From: Sphingobium sp052327305
Lineage (GTDB): Bacteria; Pseudomonadota; Alphaproteobacteria; Sphingomonadales; Sphingomonadaceae
NCBI RefSeq assembly: GCF_052327305.1
Contig: NZ_CP182486.1
Location: forward strand, 1,798,001-1,862,000
DNA: 64,000 nucleotides
Reading direction: 5' to 3'
Below the pieces are notes generated by a model. The model was not told where the DNA came from and made no database searches. It saw only the letters and a list, made by a program, of their open reading frames with translations. Position 1 is the stretch's first letter. Each line of letters begins with the position of its first letter. Shown here piece by piece: positions 1 through 8,053 of the stretch. The position numbers were made by a program, and so were the translations under genes.

Positions 1-43
1 AAGCGCATGATGACAGAGGGGATGACGACCGGTGACCGGACAG

Positions 44-1360
44 TCAATCATGCATGGAAGCGGCTCGGGACGGACGGCGCGTGAAGCGAAACCAGAGCAA
101 GCTCGCCAGCACGAGTCCGACCAGCCCAGCTATGTCCTGCCACCTGCCAAGCGCGACGATGACGACCATGGATCCAATAGCGAGGGCAGCAGCGAAGGGC
201 AGCAACCGATAGCGTGGGGCATCACCCAGCCCGGTTACGCCACGCCGATGCAGTGACCAGGCGGCAGCGCAGGCCATGAAGTAGATGCCGGCCGTCGCTA
301 ACCCGGAAAGAATGGCGAGCTGCTCGAATGAGCCGGTGATCGCCAGCAGGATCGCGATAATGGCGTGGAGCCAGATGGCCACATGCGGCGTGTGATGCCG
401 GGAGTGGACGCTGGCCAGAACTGCGGGAAGCATGCCATCCCGCGCAAAGGCGAATAGGACACGCGGCGCGCCGAGAATATCGCTGCCGATCCAGGCGAAG
501 CGCGAGAATGATGCCGCGATGAGCAAAACAAGCCCCAATGGCGCGCTGACGACCCCGATCGCGTCCGCAAGGGGTGTTGTACTGCCCGGCAGGCGATCAC
601 CCAACAGGCCTTGGGTCACGACCTGAATGCCGATGTAGAGCAAAGTCACGCCGCTCATGGCAAGGACGAGCGCGCGCGGGATATTTCGCGCGGGATCGCG
701 CACTTCGCCGCTCGCCGCGAGGGGCGTCTCCATGCCGGAAAAGGCGAAGAGCGCCAGGATGACCGCCTGCCCGAAGGCAGCTGGTGGCGCATGGGACGTC
801 GAGGCCCCATCCCCGCCTATCAGCCAGGCGCTACCAACAACAACAAGCAGGACCAGAGGTATCAGCTTGACCAGCGTGACCACGGTGATGGCACGGGCAG
901 CGGGCGCGACGCCCGCCACGTTCAGCCAGGCGATCCCCCCTATTACAACGACGATGACAGACGCTCGCAATATCGGATCTTGGAAAGCGGGAATCCAGAT
1001 CGTCAGCCCTTCCACGAACGCCGCCGCGATCCCGCCGCAGGCCAGCACCGCGCTCGACCATACGAGCACCCCGGTGACGAACCCCGCAAGCGGCCCGAAA
1101 GCCGCATCCGCATAGCCAGCGCAACCACCACTGGTTGCCACACGGCCGCTCGCTTCGGCGCAGCAGAGCACCACAGCTCCCATCGCGATCGCGCAGAGAA
1201 TGAACGCGAGCGGTGCGAGATGGCCGGCCATTTCCGCCATGGCGGCCGGCAGCGAGAAGATACCAGCCCCGATTACACCGTTGATGATGGCTGCTGCGAA
1301 CGAAAATGCACCAACCGCGCGAACCAGCCCGGCGTCGCGCCCGGCTGAAAAGCTACTCAG
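44..1360 (-). CDS. APC-family amino acid permease
   Basis: Integral inner-membrane amino acid/polyamine transporter of the APC superfamily. The reading frame is about 438 residues with alternating hydrophobic segments throughout. The first helix carries the family's glycine-rich unwound motif (INGVIGAGIFSLP). That helix lies upstream of the first ATG (1240), so the ATG cannot be the true start. No ATG, GTG or TTG was found in frame between it and the end of parB. The frame reaches a CTG at 1360 that overlaps the parB stop (CTGA), which would couple it to parB. Substrate unknown. Translation from CTG, or a sequence error hiding a normal start, are both possible. The family call is secure; the start is not. 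Confidence 0.8.
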   Translation of the reverse strand: MSSFSAGRDAGLVRAVGAFSFAAAIINGVIGAGIFSLPAAMAEMAGHLAPLAFILCAIAMGAVVLCCAEASGRVATSGGCAGYADAAFGPLAGFVTGVLVWSSAVLACGGIAAAFVEGLTIWIPAFQDPILRASVIVVVIGGIAWLNVAGVAPAARAITVVTLVKLIPLVLLVVVGSAWLIGGDGASTSHAPPAAFGQAVILALFAFSGMETPLAASGEVRDPARNIPRALVLAMSGVTLLYIGIQVVTQGLLGDRLPGSTTPLADAIGVVSAPLGLVLLIAASFSRFAWIGSDILGAPRVLFAFARDGMLPAVLASVHSRHHTPHVAIWLHAIIAILLAITGSFEQLAILSGLATAGIYFMACAAAWSLHRRGVTGLGDAPRYRLLPFAAALAIGSMVVIVALGRWQDIAGLVGLVLASLLWFRFTRRPSRAASMHD

Positions 1361-2286
1361 AAACCGTCTCCATGCAGACGTTCTATGACGAGGTCGAGCT
1401 GGCCGAGATTGGAATAATGCAGGGTTAGCGTGCCAGCACCGTTCTTGTCGCTGATCTGCGCCTTGAGACCGAGCATGTCGCTCACCTTGCGCTCCAACGC
1501 AGCTATGTCGACGTCCGCCTCACTGTCAGACTGCACAGGCTGCGGGCGTTCCGACCTATTCTCACCCGACCGTGCACGACGGACCAGTCGCTCGGTATCG
1601 CGCACGGAGAGGCCCCTGCGCACGATTTCGTCGGCAATCATCTCTGCGCCCGGCACGCCAATCAGCGCACGACCATGACCCATGCTGATCTCTCCCGCAA
1701 AGATGCGGGTCTGGATGGCCGAGGGGAGATCGAGCAGGCGCATGAGATTGGCGACATGGCTGCGGGATTTGCCGACGAGGCGCCCCAGCGCTTCCTGACT
1801 ATGGCCGAACTGGCCGATCAACCGCTTATAGGCCTGCGCCTCTTCAATGGGATTGAGGTCCTCGCGCTGGATATTCTCGACCAGCGCGATCTCCAGCGTT
1901 TCCGCCTCGTCGAAATCCCGGACGATGGCGGGGATTCGGTGAAGCTGCGCTTTTTGGGCGGCCCGCCAGCGACGTTCACCTGCGACAATCTGATAACCGC
2001 TCGCCGTAGGCCGCACGACGATGGGTTGAATTATGCCACGTGTTGAAATGCTGTCGGCGAGCTCAGCCAGTGCAGCCTCGTCGAAGTGCCGACGCGGCTG
2101 ATCTTGATGAGGAGCGATACGAACGATATCGAGGATCTGGATGCGGCTTTCACCGGTCTCATCCGGTTTGGCACTTTCACCCGATAACGAGACGGATTCG
2201 CGGGTTTCCTCGAACAGAGCCGAAAGTCCTCGACCCAATGACCGCCGCGGCGGCGCCTTCGCCCCCGCTCCATTATCCTCGCTCAT
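1357..2286 (-). CDS. parB: Chromosome partitioning protein ParB
   Basis: ParB is the CTP-dependent clamp that binds parS and spreads on DNA to segregate newly replicated origins with ParA. From the ATG at 2286 the protein is 309 residues. It has an N-terminal ParA-interaction segment (GRGLSALF, about 18-25), the ParB/sulfiredoxin domain with GERRWRAAQ (103-111) and ENIQREDLNP (137-146) that form the CTP pocket, a helix-turn-helix around 160-200, and a C-terminal dimerisation domain. The ATG overlaps the parA stop (ATGA), which supports this start over the longer frame. Two parS-like sites lie just upstream, in rsmG and beside mnmG. Confidence 0.96.
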   Translation of the reverse strand: MSEDNGAGAKAPPRRSLGRGLSALFEETRESVSLSGESAKPDETGESRIQILDIVRIAPHQDQPRRHFDEAALAELADSISTRGIIQPIVVRPTASGYQIVAGERRWRAAQKAQLHRIPAIVRDFDEAETLEIALVENIQREDLNPIEEAQAYKRLIGQFGHSQEALGRLVGKSRSHVANLMRLLDLPSAIQTRIFAGEISMGHGRALIGVPGAEMIADEIVRRGLSVRDTERLVRRARSGENRSERPQPVQSDSEADVDIAALERKVSDMLGLKAQISDKNGAGTLTLHYSNLGQLDLVIERLHGDGF

Positions 2287-3068
2287 GCCGCCATATCCCG
2301 CTGAGGCAGTCGCCCGATCAACTCGCGGGCAAGCTGCATATACGCCTCCGATCCCGCGCACTTAATATCGTAGATAAGGGCGGGCACGCCGTGGCTTGGC
2401 GCCTCCGACAGTCGAACATTACGCGGGATAACGGTCTGAAACACCAGCGGACCGAGGCAGGCGCGCACATCGTCCGCCACCTGATCGGTCAGACGATTGC
2501 GCCGGTCATACATGGTAAGTGCCACACCCAGAATAGATAGCGAGGGATTAAACTTGGCGCGGATGCGCTCGACCGTCTGAAGCAATTGGGAAAGCCCCTC
2601 AAGCGCGAAGAATTCACACTGAAGCGGCACGAGGACTGAATGGACGGCCACCATAGCATTCACGGTGAGCAGGCCGAGCGAAGGCGGGCAATCGACAAGG
2701 CAAACGTCCCATCGGCTACCGTCGACTCCGGTCAGCGCGCGTCGTAGTCGATGCGTCCGCTCAGGTATATCGATCAGTTCGATCTCGGCTGCGGACAGAT
2801 CCTGAGTGGCCGGCACGATATCCAGGCCCGGCACGATGCTCGGCAGGACGACGTCGCCAAGGGCATGATCGCCGATCAACAAGTCGTAGCTGGTGTGGTG
2901 CTGGCGGGCCTTCTGGTTCACTCCTAGCCCCGTGGAAGCATTCCCTTGCGGGTCCAGATCAATCAGCAAAGTTCGATGCCCCGTTGCGGCCAGCGCCGTT
3001 GCAAGGTTGATTGCGGTCGTCGTTTTGCCAACGCCCCCCTTCTGGTTCGCAATTGCGATGCTGATCAT
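2283..3068 (-). CDS. parA: Chromosome partitioning ATPase ParA (Soj)
   Basis: Walker-type DNA-binding ATPase that pulls ParB-parS complexes toward the cell poles. It is 261 residues from the ATG at 3068. The deviant Walker A motif KGGVGKTT is at 10-17, DLDPQGNAS at about 40-48, and DCPPSLG further on. The chosen ATG overlaps the rsmG stop codon (ATGA) and gives the usual start MISIAIANQKGG. The frame stays open another 67 codons upstream only because it runs antiparallel to nothing and overlaps rsmG. It is co-directional with parB, to which it is coupled by a 4-nt overlap. No membrane segments; cytoplasmic/nucleoid. Confidence 0.97.
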   Translation of the reverse strand: MISIAIANQKGGVGKTTTAINLATALAATGHRTLLIDLDPQGNASTGLGVNQKARQHHTSYDLLIGDHALGDVVLPSIVPGLDIVPATQDLSAAEIELIDIPERTHRLRRALTGVDGSRWDVCLVDCPPSLGLLTVNAMVAVHSVLVPLQCEFFALEGLSQLLQTVERIRAKFNPSLSILGVALTMYDRRNRLTDQVADDVRACLGPLVFQTVIPRNVRLSEAPSHGVPALIYDIKCAGSEAYMQLARELIGRLPQRDMAA

Positions 3069-3751
3069 GCCCGCGCCCTGCGTCCTTTTTGGCCGTACTT
3101 TCCACGTGGTGTCGATTGCGCCGGCCTTTGTCGCCGCTCGACCTGCGTCGCCACGATGATGTGGCTTTCCGTATCCGTGACACTCTGTTTCACGTGAAAC
3201 ACACCTTGCCACTCCGCGCGGGCTGTTTCCAGTTCCAAATTGGCATTTCGCCCCTTTGGTAGGACCCAAGTTGTGGATAAGTCGGCAAGATGGTGAGCGG
3301 TGGCAAAAATCTTGGACAGCGGGGCATATGCGCGCGCGGAGACGACCGAAACGTCCGATCGTTGCACGTCACCGATGCCTGAACGAATGACCGAGCAATG
3401 GGCTAAGCCTAATTGAGATATGCAACGCTCCAGATGAGCAACGCGTAAAGGTCGAGGCTCAACCAGGAGGATCGGCCGGTCCGTCAGGCAGGCGATCACC
3501 AGACCCGGGAACCCGGCACCGCTTCCAATATCTACCCATATCCCGGTGGCCTCGGGCAACGCATGGTCCAGAAGCTGGGCGCTATCGACGATGTGACGTG
3601 CCCAGATCATGTCGCGCGTACCGGCAGAAATGAGATTCTGCTTGTCGGCCTCGATCAACGTTTCCGAAACCAACCAGCGCATGCGCTCGCCTTGGGAGCC
3701 GCTGAGCCACCCCCTGCCCTCCAGCCATGATTGTGCTTCGTCTTCCGTCAT
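3065..3751 (-). CDS. rsmG: 16S rRNA (guanine527-N7)-methyltransferase RsmG
   Basis: SAM-dependent methyltransferase (GidB) that makes m7G527 in 16S rRNA. The protein is 228 residues. The SAM-binding glycine loop VDIGSGAGFPGL is at about 73-84, and the family motif ARHIVDS at 51-57. The ATG at 3751 shares one base with the mnmG stop (TGATG); a GTG at 3754 is an alternative. The 3' end overlaps parA by four bases. The coding sequence contains a perfect parS palindrome (3186-3201) and a consensus DnaA box (3272-3280), so this gene also acts as a carrier for segregation signals. Confidence 0.96.
   Translation of the reverse strand: MTEDEAQSWLEGRGWLSGSQGERMRWLVSETLIEADKQNLISAGTRDMIWARHIVDSAQLLDHALPEATGIWVDIGSGAGFPGLVIACLTDRPILLVEPRPLRVAHLERCISQLGLAHCSVIRSGIGDVQRSDVSVVSARAYAPLSKIFATAHHLADLSTTWVLPKGRNANLELETARAEWQGVFHVKQSVTDTESHIIVATQVERRQRPAQSTPRGKYGQKGRRARA
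3186..3201. other. parS: parS centromere site (perfect palindrome)
   Basis: TGTTTCACGTGAAACA is a perfect 16-bp inverted repeat and matches the bacterial parS consensus exactly. It lies inside rsmG, encoding part of FHVKQ, about 120 bp upstream of the parA start and about 8 kb from the proposed oriC. Sites in this position are typical of origin-proximal parS clusters that load ParB. Confidence 0.93.
3272..3280 (-). promoter_or_regulatory. Consensus DnaA box inside rsmG
   Basis: The plus strand reads TGTGGATAA, so the minus strand carries TTATCCACA, a perfect consensus DnaA box. It is within the rsmG coding region, 70 bp from parS. A single box inside a gene can occur by chance, but its place beside parS near the origin makes a titration or regulatory role possible. 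Confidence 0.4.
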
Positions 3752-5607
3752 CACGCCGCAAGGCGGCGAACCGCGCAGAGCAGTGCTGCCAGTGCCGCCG
3801 GAGTGATCCCCCGGATGCGACCTGCAGCCCCCAGGCTTGTCGGCCGCGCCGCTTCGAGTCTCTCGATCATCTCGTTGCTAAGTCCACCCACGGCACGAAA
3901 ATCGAGGTCAGGCGGCAGCGGAATGGCTTCATTCGCCCGAAGCGCTCGCACCTCCATCTCCTGTCGAGCAAGATAAGGCGCATAGATCGCATCCTCCAGC
4001 AGCTCGTCGATCACCGCCGCATTAGGGCGAACATCATCCTCGACCAGAAGGGTATCAATAACCTCGCGCGGGACCGCCGGGAACCGTGCCCATTCCCGCA
4101 GCGATCTGGGCGGTTCGGACAGACGCACGTCGTCAGCGCCCATCGCATGGAGGACAGCGGGCGTTACGCTTTGATCCAGTTTCGCGGAGACTGCCGCCCG
4201 TTCCGCCTCCCGAGCAGCGAAGTGCCGCGCCCGCTCTGCACCCACCAGACCAAGACGTACCCCTTCCGGCGTGAGGCGGGTGGCAGCATTGTCGGCACGC
4301 AGCCGGAGGCGAAATTCTGCCCGTGCCGTCAGCATGCGGTACGGCTCAGTCACACCTTGCAAGGTGAGATCGTCGATCATCACGGCGATATAGCTCTCCG
4401 CCCGATCCAATCGCAGCGGTTCAAGATCAAGTCCCGACGCCGCAGCATTTGCGCCTGCGACCAGCCCTTGGGCGCCAGCCTCTTCATAACCTGTTGTGCC
4501 GTTAATCTGCCCCGCGAGATAGAGACCGGGCAACGCAGGAAGAGCCAATCGGTCGTCTAGAGCTCTCGGATCGATATAGTCATATTCGACCGCATAGCCC
4601 GGAACGACAATCTCGGCCTGCTCAAGACCCGCTATGCTCCGGACCATTGCAGTCTGCGTCTTGGTGGATAGCGATGTGCTGAGACCATTGGGATAAACGA
4701 GGTGGGTGGACAGGCCTTCCGGCTCCAGAAAAATCTGGTGCCCATCCCTGTCGCCGAAGCGGACGACCTTGTCCTCAATGGAGGGACAATAGCGCGGCCC
4801 ATGCCCTTCTATATGACCCGAATAAAGCGGGGATTCGCAAAGCCCGTTTCGGATCAGTTCATGGGTAGCCGAGTTCGTCCGGGTAATCGCGCAGGCGACC
4901 TCCGCTCGCGGTCGTTCGCCGGCCGGTAGGAACGACATTGTCCAGTCTTCTCGGTCGGATCGCTGGACGGAGAGACGTCCCCAGTCGATTGTCCTACCGT
5001 CAAGGCGCGGAGGCGTGCCGGTCTTGAGCCGTCCCATCGGGAGAGACAACACCCGCAATTGGGCCGCGAGCTGATGCGACGCGCCCTCCCCTATGCGGCC
5101 GCCGACCAGCCTTTCACTACCGCGAAAAAGCCGACCCTCGAGGAAGGTGCCGGTTGTGAGTATGACGGAGGGCGCGAGAAGAACACCACTATCAGCGAGA
5201 TGGACGCCCACACACCGTCCGCCCTCTATGTGAAGCGCTGCGACCTCGCCAGAAACAACAGAGACAGTTTCAAACGCGAGCAGTTGCCGCTGCACAGAAG
5301 CTCGATACAGATCGCGATCAGCCTGCACGCGAGGCCCACGAACAGCAGCCCCTTTGCTTCCGTTCAACATCCGACGATGGATCGCAGCGGCGTCGGCTGC
5401 CCGAGCCATTATTCCATCGAGAGCATCGATCTCGCGAACGAGATGGCCCTTGCCCAACCCGCCGATGGCCGGGTTGCAGGACATCTCCCCGATACGTGCG
5501 GGATTCAAGGTGACCAGGGCAACGCGCGCGCCTCTGCGGGCGGCCGCGGCCGCTGCCTCTGTGCCGGCATGTCCGCCGCCTACGACAATGACATCGAACT
5601 GCGTCAT
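3751..5607 (-). CDS. mnmG: tRNA uridine-5-carboxymethylaminomethyl synthesis enzyme MnmG
   Basis: FAD-dependent partner of MnmE (GidA). Together they add the carboxymethylaminomethyl group to wobble U34 of certain tRNAs. The protein is 618 residues, normal for the family. It has the dinucleotide-binding motif GGGHAGTEAA at about 10-19, CNPAIGGLGKGHLVREID at about 47-64, GPRVQADR, and the C-terminal helical MnmE-binding domain ending with a GITPAALAALL segment. The ATG at 5607 has an upstream purine-rich AGGGGCGG. The gene follows mnmE and precedes rsmG, parA and parB, the classical origin-proximal order. Confidence 0.97.
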   Translation of the reverse strand: MTQFDVIVVGGGHAGTEAAAAAARRGARVALVTLNPARIGEMSCNPAIGGLGKGHLVREIDALDGIMARAADAAAIHRRMLNGSKGAAVRGPRVQADRDLYRASVQRQLLAFETVSVVSGEVAALHIEGGRCVGVHLADSGVLLAPSVILTTGTFLEGRLFRGSERLVGGRIGEGASHQLAAQLRVLSLPMGRLKTGTPPRLDGRTIDWGRLSVQRSDREDWTMSFLPAGERPRAEVACAITRTNSATHELIRNGLCESPLYSGHIEGHGPRYCPSIEDKVVRFGDRDGHQIFLEPEGLSTHLVYPNGLSTSLSTKTQTAMVRSIAGLEQAEIVVPGYAVEYDYIDPRALDDRLALPALPGLYLAGQINGTTGYEEAGAQGLVAGANAAASGLDLEPLRLDRAESYIAVMIDDLTLQGVTEPYRMLTARAEFRLRLRADNAATRLTPEGVRLGLVGAERARHFAAREAERAAVSAKLDQSVTPAVLHAMGADDVRLSEPPRSLREWARFPAVPREVIDTLLVEDDVRPNAAVIDELLEDAIYAPYLARQEMEVRALRANEAIPLPPDLDFRAVGGLSNEMIERLEAARPTSLGAAGRIRGITPAALAALLCAVRRLAA

Positions 5608-5649
5608 GGCACCGCCCCTATCCGATCACTCGCGAGCGGTCAAAGACGC

Positions 5650-5665
5650 TGTTCCACGTGGAACG
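5650..5665. other. parS: Second parS-like palindrome between mnmE and mnmG
   Basis: TGTTCCACGTGGAACG has the perfect 14-bp palindromic core GTTCCACGTGGAAC in the 65-bp gap between mnmG and mnmE. It keeps the central CACGTG and the outer GTT/AAC of parS, with symmetric C/G changes at one position each side. Variant sites of this form are bound by ParB in other bacteria. It is the only intergenic copy seen. Confidence 0.7.
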
Positions 5666-5672
5666 CTGTGAC

Positions 5673-6950
5673 TTACTTGCCGATGCAGAAACCAGAGAAG
5701 AGCGTATCGAACATGGCTTCCGTCGCGTTCTCACCAGTCAATTCCGTGAGGGCGAACAATGCGGAACGAACGAGTTCCGCACGGAGTACGTCGTCGTCCT
5801 GTCCAATCGACTCCGCGACCGCTTCTCTTACACGCGTCAATATATCATGTTGGCGCTGGGACAGAGCGTATTCCGTTGACGCGGGCGCAAGCATCCGTGC
5901 GCGCTCGACAATCTCACTGACAAGCAAATCAAGGCCTGCGCCTGTGACGCTGGACACCGCTATGCCTTCCGCTGATGCCCCCAGATCGGCCTTACCGGCG
6001 ACCTGGACTACTCCTGCGCGATCCGGGCGAGTAGTGGGATCGCCCAGCCATAGAATGATATCCGCGTGATCGATTGCTTGCGCGGCCCGGCCAATGCCGA
6101 TCGCCTCCACAACATCGACAGATTCGTCATCCCTGAGGCCAGCGGAATCGATAAGAAGGAAGGGATAGCCGTCCCAAGTCATCGGCGCCTCGACAAGATC
6201 CCGCGTCGTCCCCGCAATATCGGTAACGATCGCGGCTTCCCGTCCAACTAACGAATTGAAAAGACTAGATTTTCCGGCATTCGGCGGGCCGGCAATGACG
6301 ACTCGGAAACCCTTGCGCAGACTTTCACCGGCAGGTCTCGCCAGATCCAAATCCAGCGACGTGAGCAAGTCAACCAGATCATCCTGTCTACTATTATGAA
6401 CAACATCTTCTTCGTCGGCAAAGTCGATCCTCGCTTCGAGATTGGCCGCTGTCTGCAACAGGCGCTTTCGCCACTCCCCTATGCGATCAGCAAATTTGCC
6501 TTCCATCATGTGAAACGCCGCTCGGCGTTGAGCCACCGTTTCCGCTGCCAGCAGGTCGCCCAGTCCCTCTATGCGCGAAAGGTCCATTCGCCCATGCTCA
6601 AAGGCGCGCCGGGTAAATTCTCCGGCGACCGCAGGGCGAACGTTGGGCAGCGTAGATAATGCACCCTCGATGGCCGAAACCACAGCGCGAGAGCCATGGC
6701 ACTGCAGTTCCAGCAGGGCTTCCCCGGTCACGCTCGCGCCAGCGGGAAAGAAAAGAATCAGGCCTTCGTCCAGTTGCTCACCCGTCTCGGGGTCGCATAT
6801 CCGGCGGAGAGCCGCATGGCGCGGCGCGGGCAAACCGCCCACCATGCGTTCCGCCACCATCGGCACGCCGCCGCCGCTCACCCGGATGACTGCGATCGCA
6901 GCAGGAAGCGTCCCGCTGGAAAGCGCGAAAATCGTAGTGCCGTCACTCAT
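5673..6950 (-). CDS. mnmE: tRNA modification GTPase MnmE
   Basis: MnmE (TrmE) is the GTPase and formyl-folate-binding subunit of the MnmEG wobble-uridine complex. From the ATG at 6950 it is 425 residues. It has an N-terminal folate-binding domain, a helical domain interrupted by the Ras-like G domain (GPPNAGKSS 221-229, DIAGTTRD 244-251, DSAGLRD 268-274), and the obligatory C-terminal C-x-G-K motif (CIGK), whose cysteine is functionally required. A GTG at 6962 is the other possible start. It is upstream of mnmG and separated from it by the parS-like site. Confidence 0.97.
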   Translation of the reverse strand: MSDGTTIFALSSGTLPAAIAVIRVSGGGVPMVAERMVGGLPAPRHAALRRICDPETGEQLDEGLILFFPAGASVTGEALLELQCHGSRAVVSAIEGALSTLPNVRPAVAGEFTRRAFEHGRMDLSRIEGLGDLLAAETVAQRRAAFHMMEGKFADRIGEWRKRLLQTAANLEARIDFADEEDVVHNSRQDDLVDLLTSLDLDLARPAGESLRKGFRVVIAGPPNAGKSSLFNSLVGREAAIVTDIAGTTRDLVEAPMTWDGYPFLLIDSAGLRDDESVDVVEAIGIGRAAQAIDHADIILWLGDPTTRPDRAGVVQVAGKADLGASAEGIAVSSVTGAGLDLLVSEIVERARMLAPASTEYALSQRQHDILTRVREAVAESIGQDDDVLRAELVRSALFALTELTGENATEAMFDTLFSGFCIGK

Positions 6951-6976
6951 GATCGCATTCACGCAACAGCGCGGAC

Positions 6977-7234
6977 TCAGTCACTCTTCTTTGTAGAGCC
7001 GGGCGAAAGTGAGCCGAGGGACATGTCCATCATGCTCGAAAAGAGCTTCAGGCTGGCGTCACCCAAGGGCGAAAGCTGGGAGAACATCTTCTGCATCTGC
7101 TCAAGGCTTGCCTGCCCGTCCATCGTGTCGAGCACAGCCTGAATATAGCGAGCATGGATCGGCGAGAGATCGGGAAGACCAAGAAACGCGCGCGCTTCTT
7201 CCGGTGTGCATTCGACTTTGACATTGAACTGCAT
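6977..7234 (-). CDS. DUF6489-type small protein
   Basis: A small soluble protein of 85 residues beginning MQFNVKVECTPEEARAFLGLPD. The N-terminal half resembles a short beta strand plus helix; the rest is helical with Met-rich stretches (SLKLFSSMMDMSL). Length and the opening motif match the uncharacterised alphaproteobacterial family DUF6489. No catalytic residues are evident. The ATG at 7234 is preferred to an upstream one at 7264 because the conserved part starts here. It sits just upstream of mnmE in the same direction, 26 bp away, so it is probably co-transcribed. Function unknown. Confidence 0.8.
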   Translation of the reverse strand: MQFNVKVECTPEEARAFLGLPDLSPIHARYIQAVLDTMDGQASLEQMQKMFSQLSPLGDASLKLFSSMMDMSLGSLSPGSTKKSD

Positions 7235-7306
7235 GGCGCTTCCCTGTGCTTCGCTCCCGCGCAATCACGCGACTTTCGCGATCATGCGCCTGTAACAGCC
7301 TGAATG

Positions 7307-8029
7307 CTATAAGAGGTTAAGCACCCCGACACGACTGTCGGTGAAGCCGTCGTAGATCATGCTGACCGCAACCCACAGGATCGCCGCCAGACCGAGATAG
7401 GCAATCCAGCGGTGCTTCTCGATATAATGGGCGATGATATTGGCTGCGAGCCCCATCAGGACCACGGACAGGATAAGACCGACGATGAGAATGCCGGGAT
7501 GCTCGCGCGCGGCACCGGCCACCGCCAGCACGTTGTCGAGGCTCATGGAGACGTCCGCAACAGCGACCGCCCAGGCCGCGCTTGCAAAGCTCTTGGCAGG
7601 CCGCAGACCGCTGGTCTCGTCACCTTCGATCTCGGGAGAACCGGGCGATTGCACGCCCGGCATGATCTCGCGCCACATCTTCCATGCGACCCACAGCAGA
7701 AGCAGTCCGCCAGCGAGAATGAGCCCCACGATCTGGAGCAGCTGGCTCACTACGAGCGCGAAGGCAATGCGCAGCACAAGAGCTGCAATGATGCCGATCA
7801 GAATGACTTTTTTGCGCTGAGCTACGGGCAAACCCGCCGCTAGCGCGCCGACGACAATCGCGTTGTCGCCCGCCAGCACGAGATCGATCATCAACACCTG
7901 CCCGAAGGCAGCGAGGGCTTGCGGCGAGCCGATGTTGGAAAAATCCGCGACGATATGCCCCCAGATCTCGCTGGGAGAGCCTATGCCACCTGCTGCCGCC
8001 GCAGCGGCCATCATCAAAAGATCGATCAC
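7307..8029 (-). CDS. TerC/YjbE-family integral membrane protein
   Basis: A 240-residue polytopic membrane protein of the TerC superfamily, thought to move or handle metal ions (Mn2+ for several characterised members). Seven or so hydrophobic helices can be read. The two family signatures are present: LVLAGDNAIVVGALAAGLP near residues 50-68, and DVSMSLDNVLAVAGAA in the second half. Each carries the acidic-Asn pair typical of the metal path. The GTG start has a GAGGGG ribosome-binding sequence 3-4 nt upstream. No manganese riboswitch was recognised in the short gap upstream toward rho. Confidence 0.85.
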   Translation of the reverse strand: MIDLLMMAAAAAAGGIGSPSEIWGHIVADFSNIGSPQALAAFGQVLMIDLVLAGDNAIVVGALAAGLPVAQRKKVILIGIIAALVLRIAFALVVSQLLQIVGLILAGGLLLLWVAWKMWREIMPGVQSPGSPEIEGDETSGLRPAKSFASAAWAVAVADVSMSLDNVLAVAGAAREHPGILIVGLILSVVLMGLAANIIAHYIEKHRWIAYLGLAAILWVAVSMIYDGFTDSRVGVLNLL

Positions 8030-8053
8030 GCGCCCCTCAACGCTGGATGACGA

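Noticed and set aside
3096..3111. CCACGTGG-centred third parS candidate in rsmG/parA junction
   Set aside because: Only the central 8 bases are palindromic; flanks do not match the GTT/AAC ends of parS.
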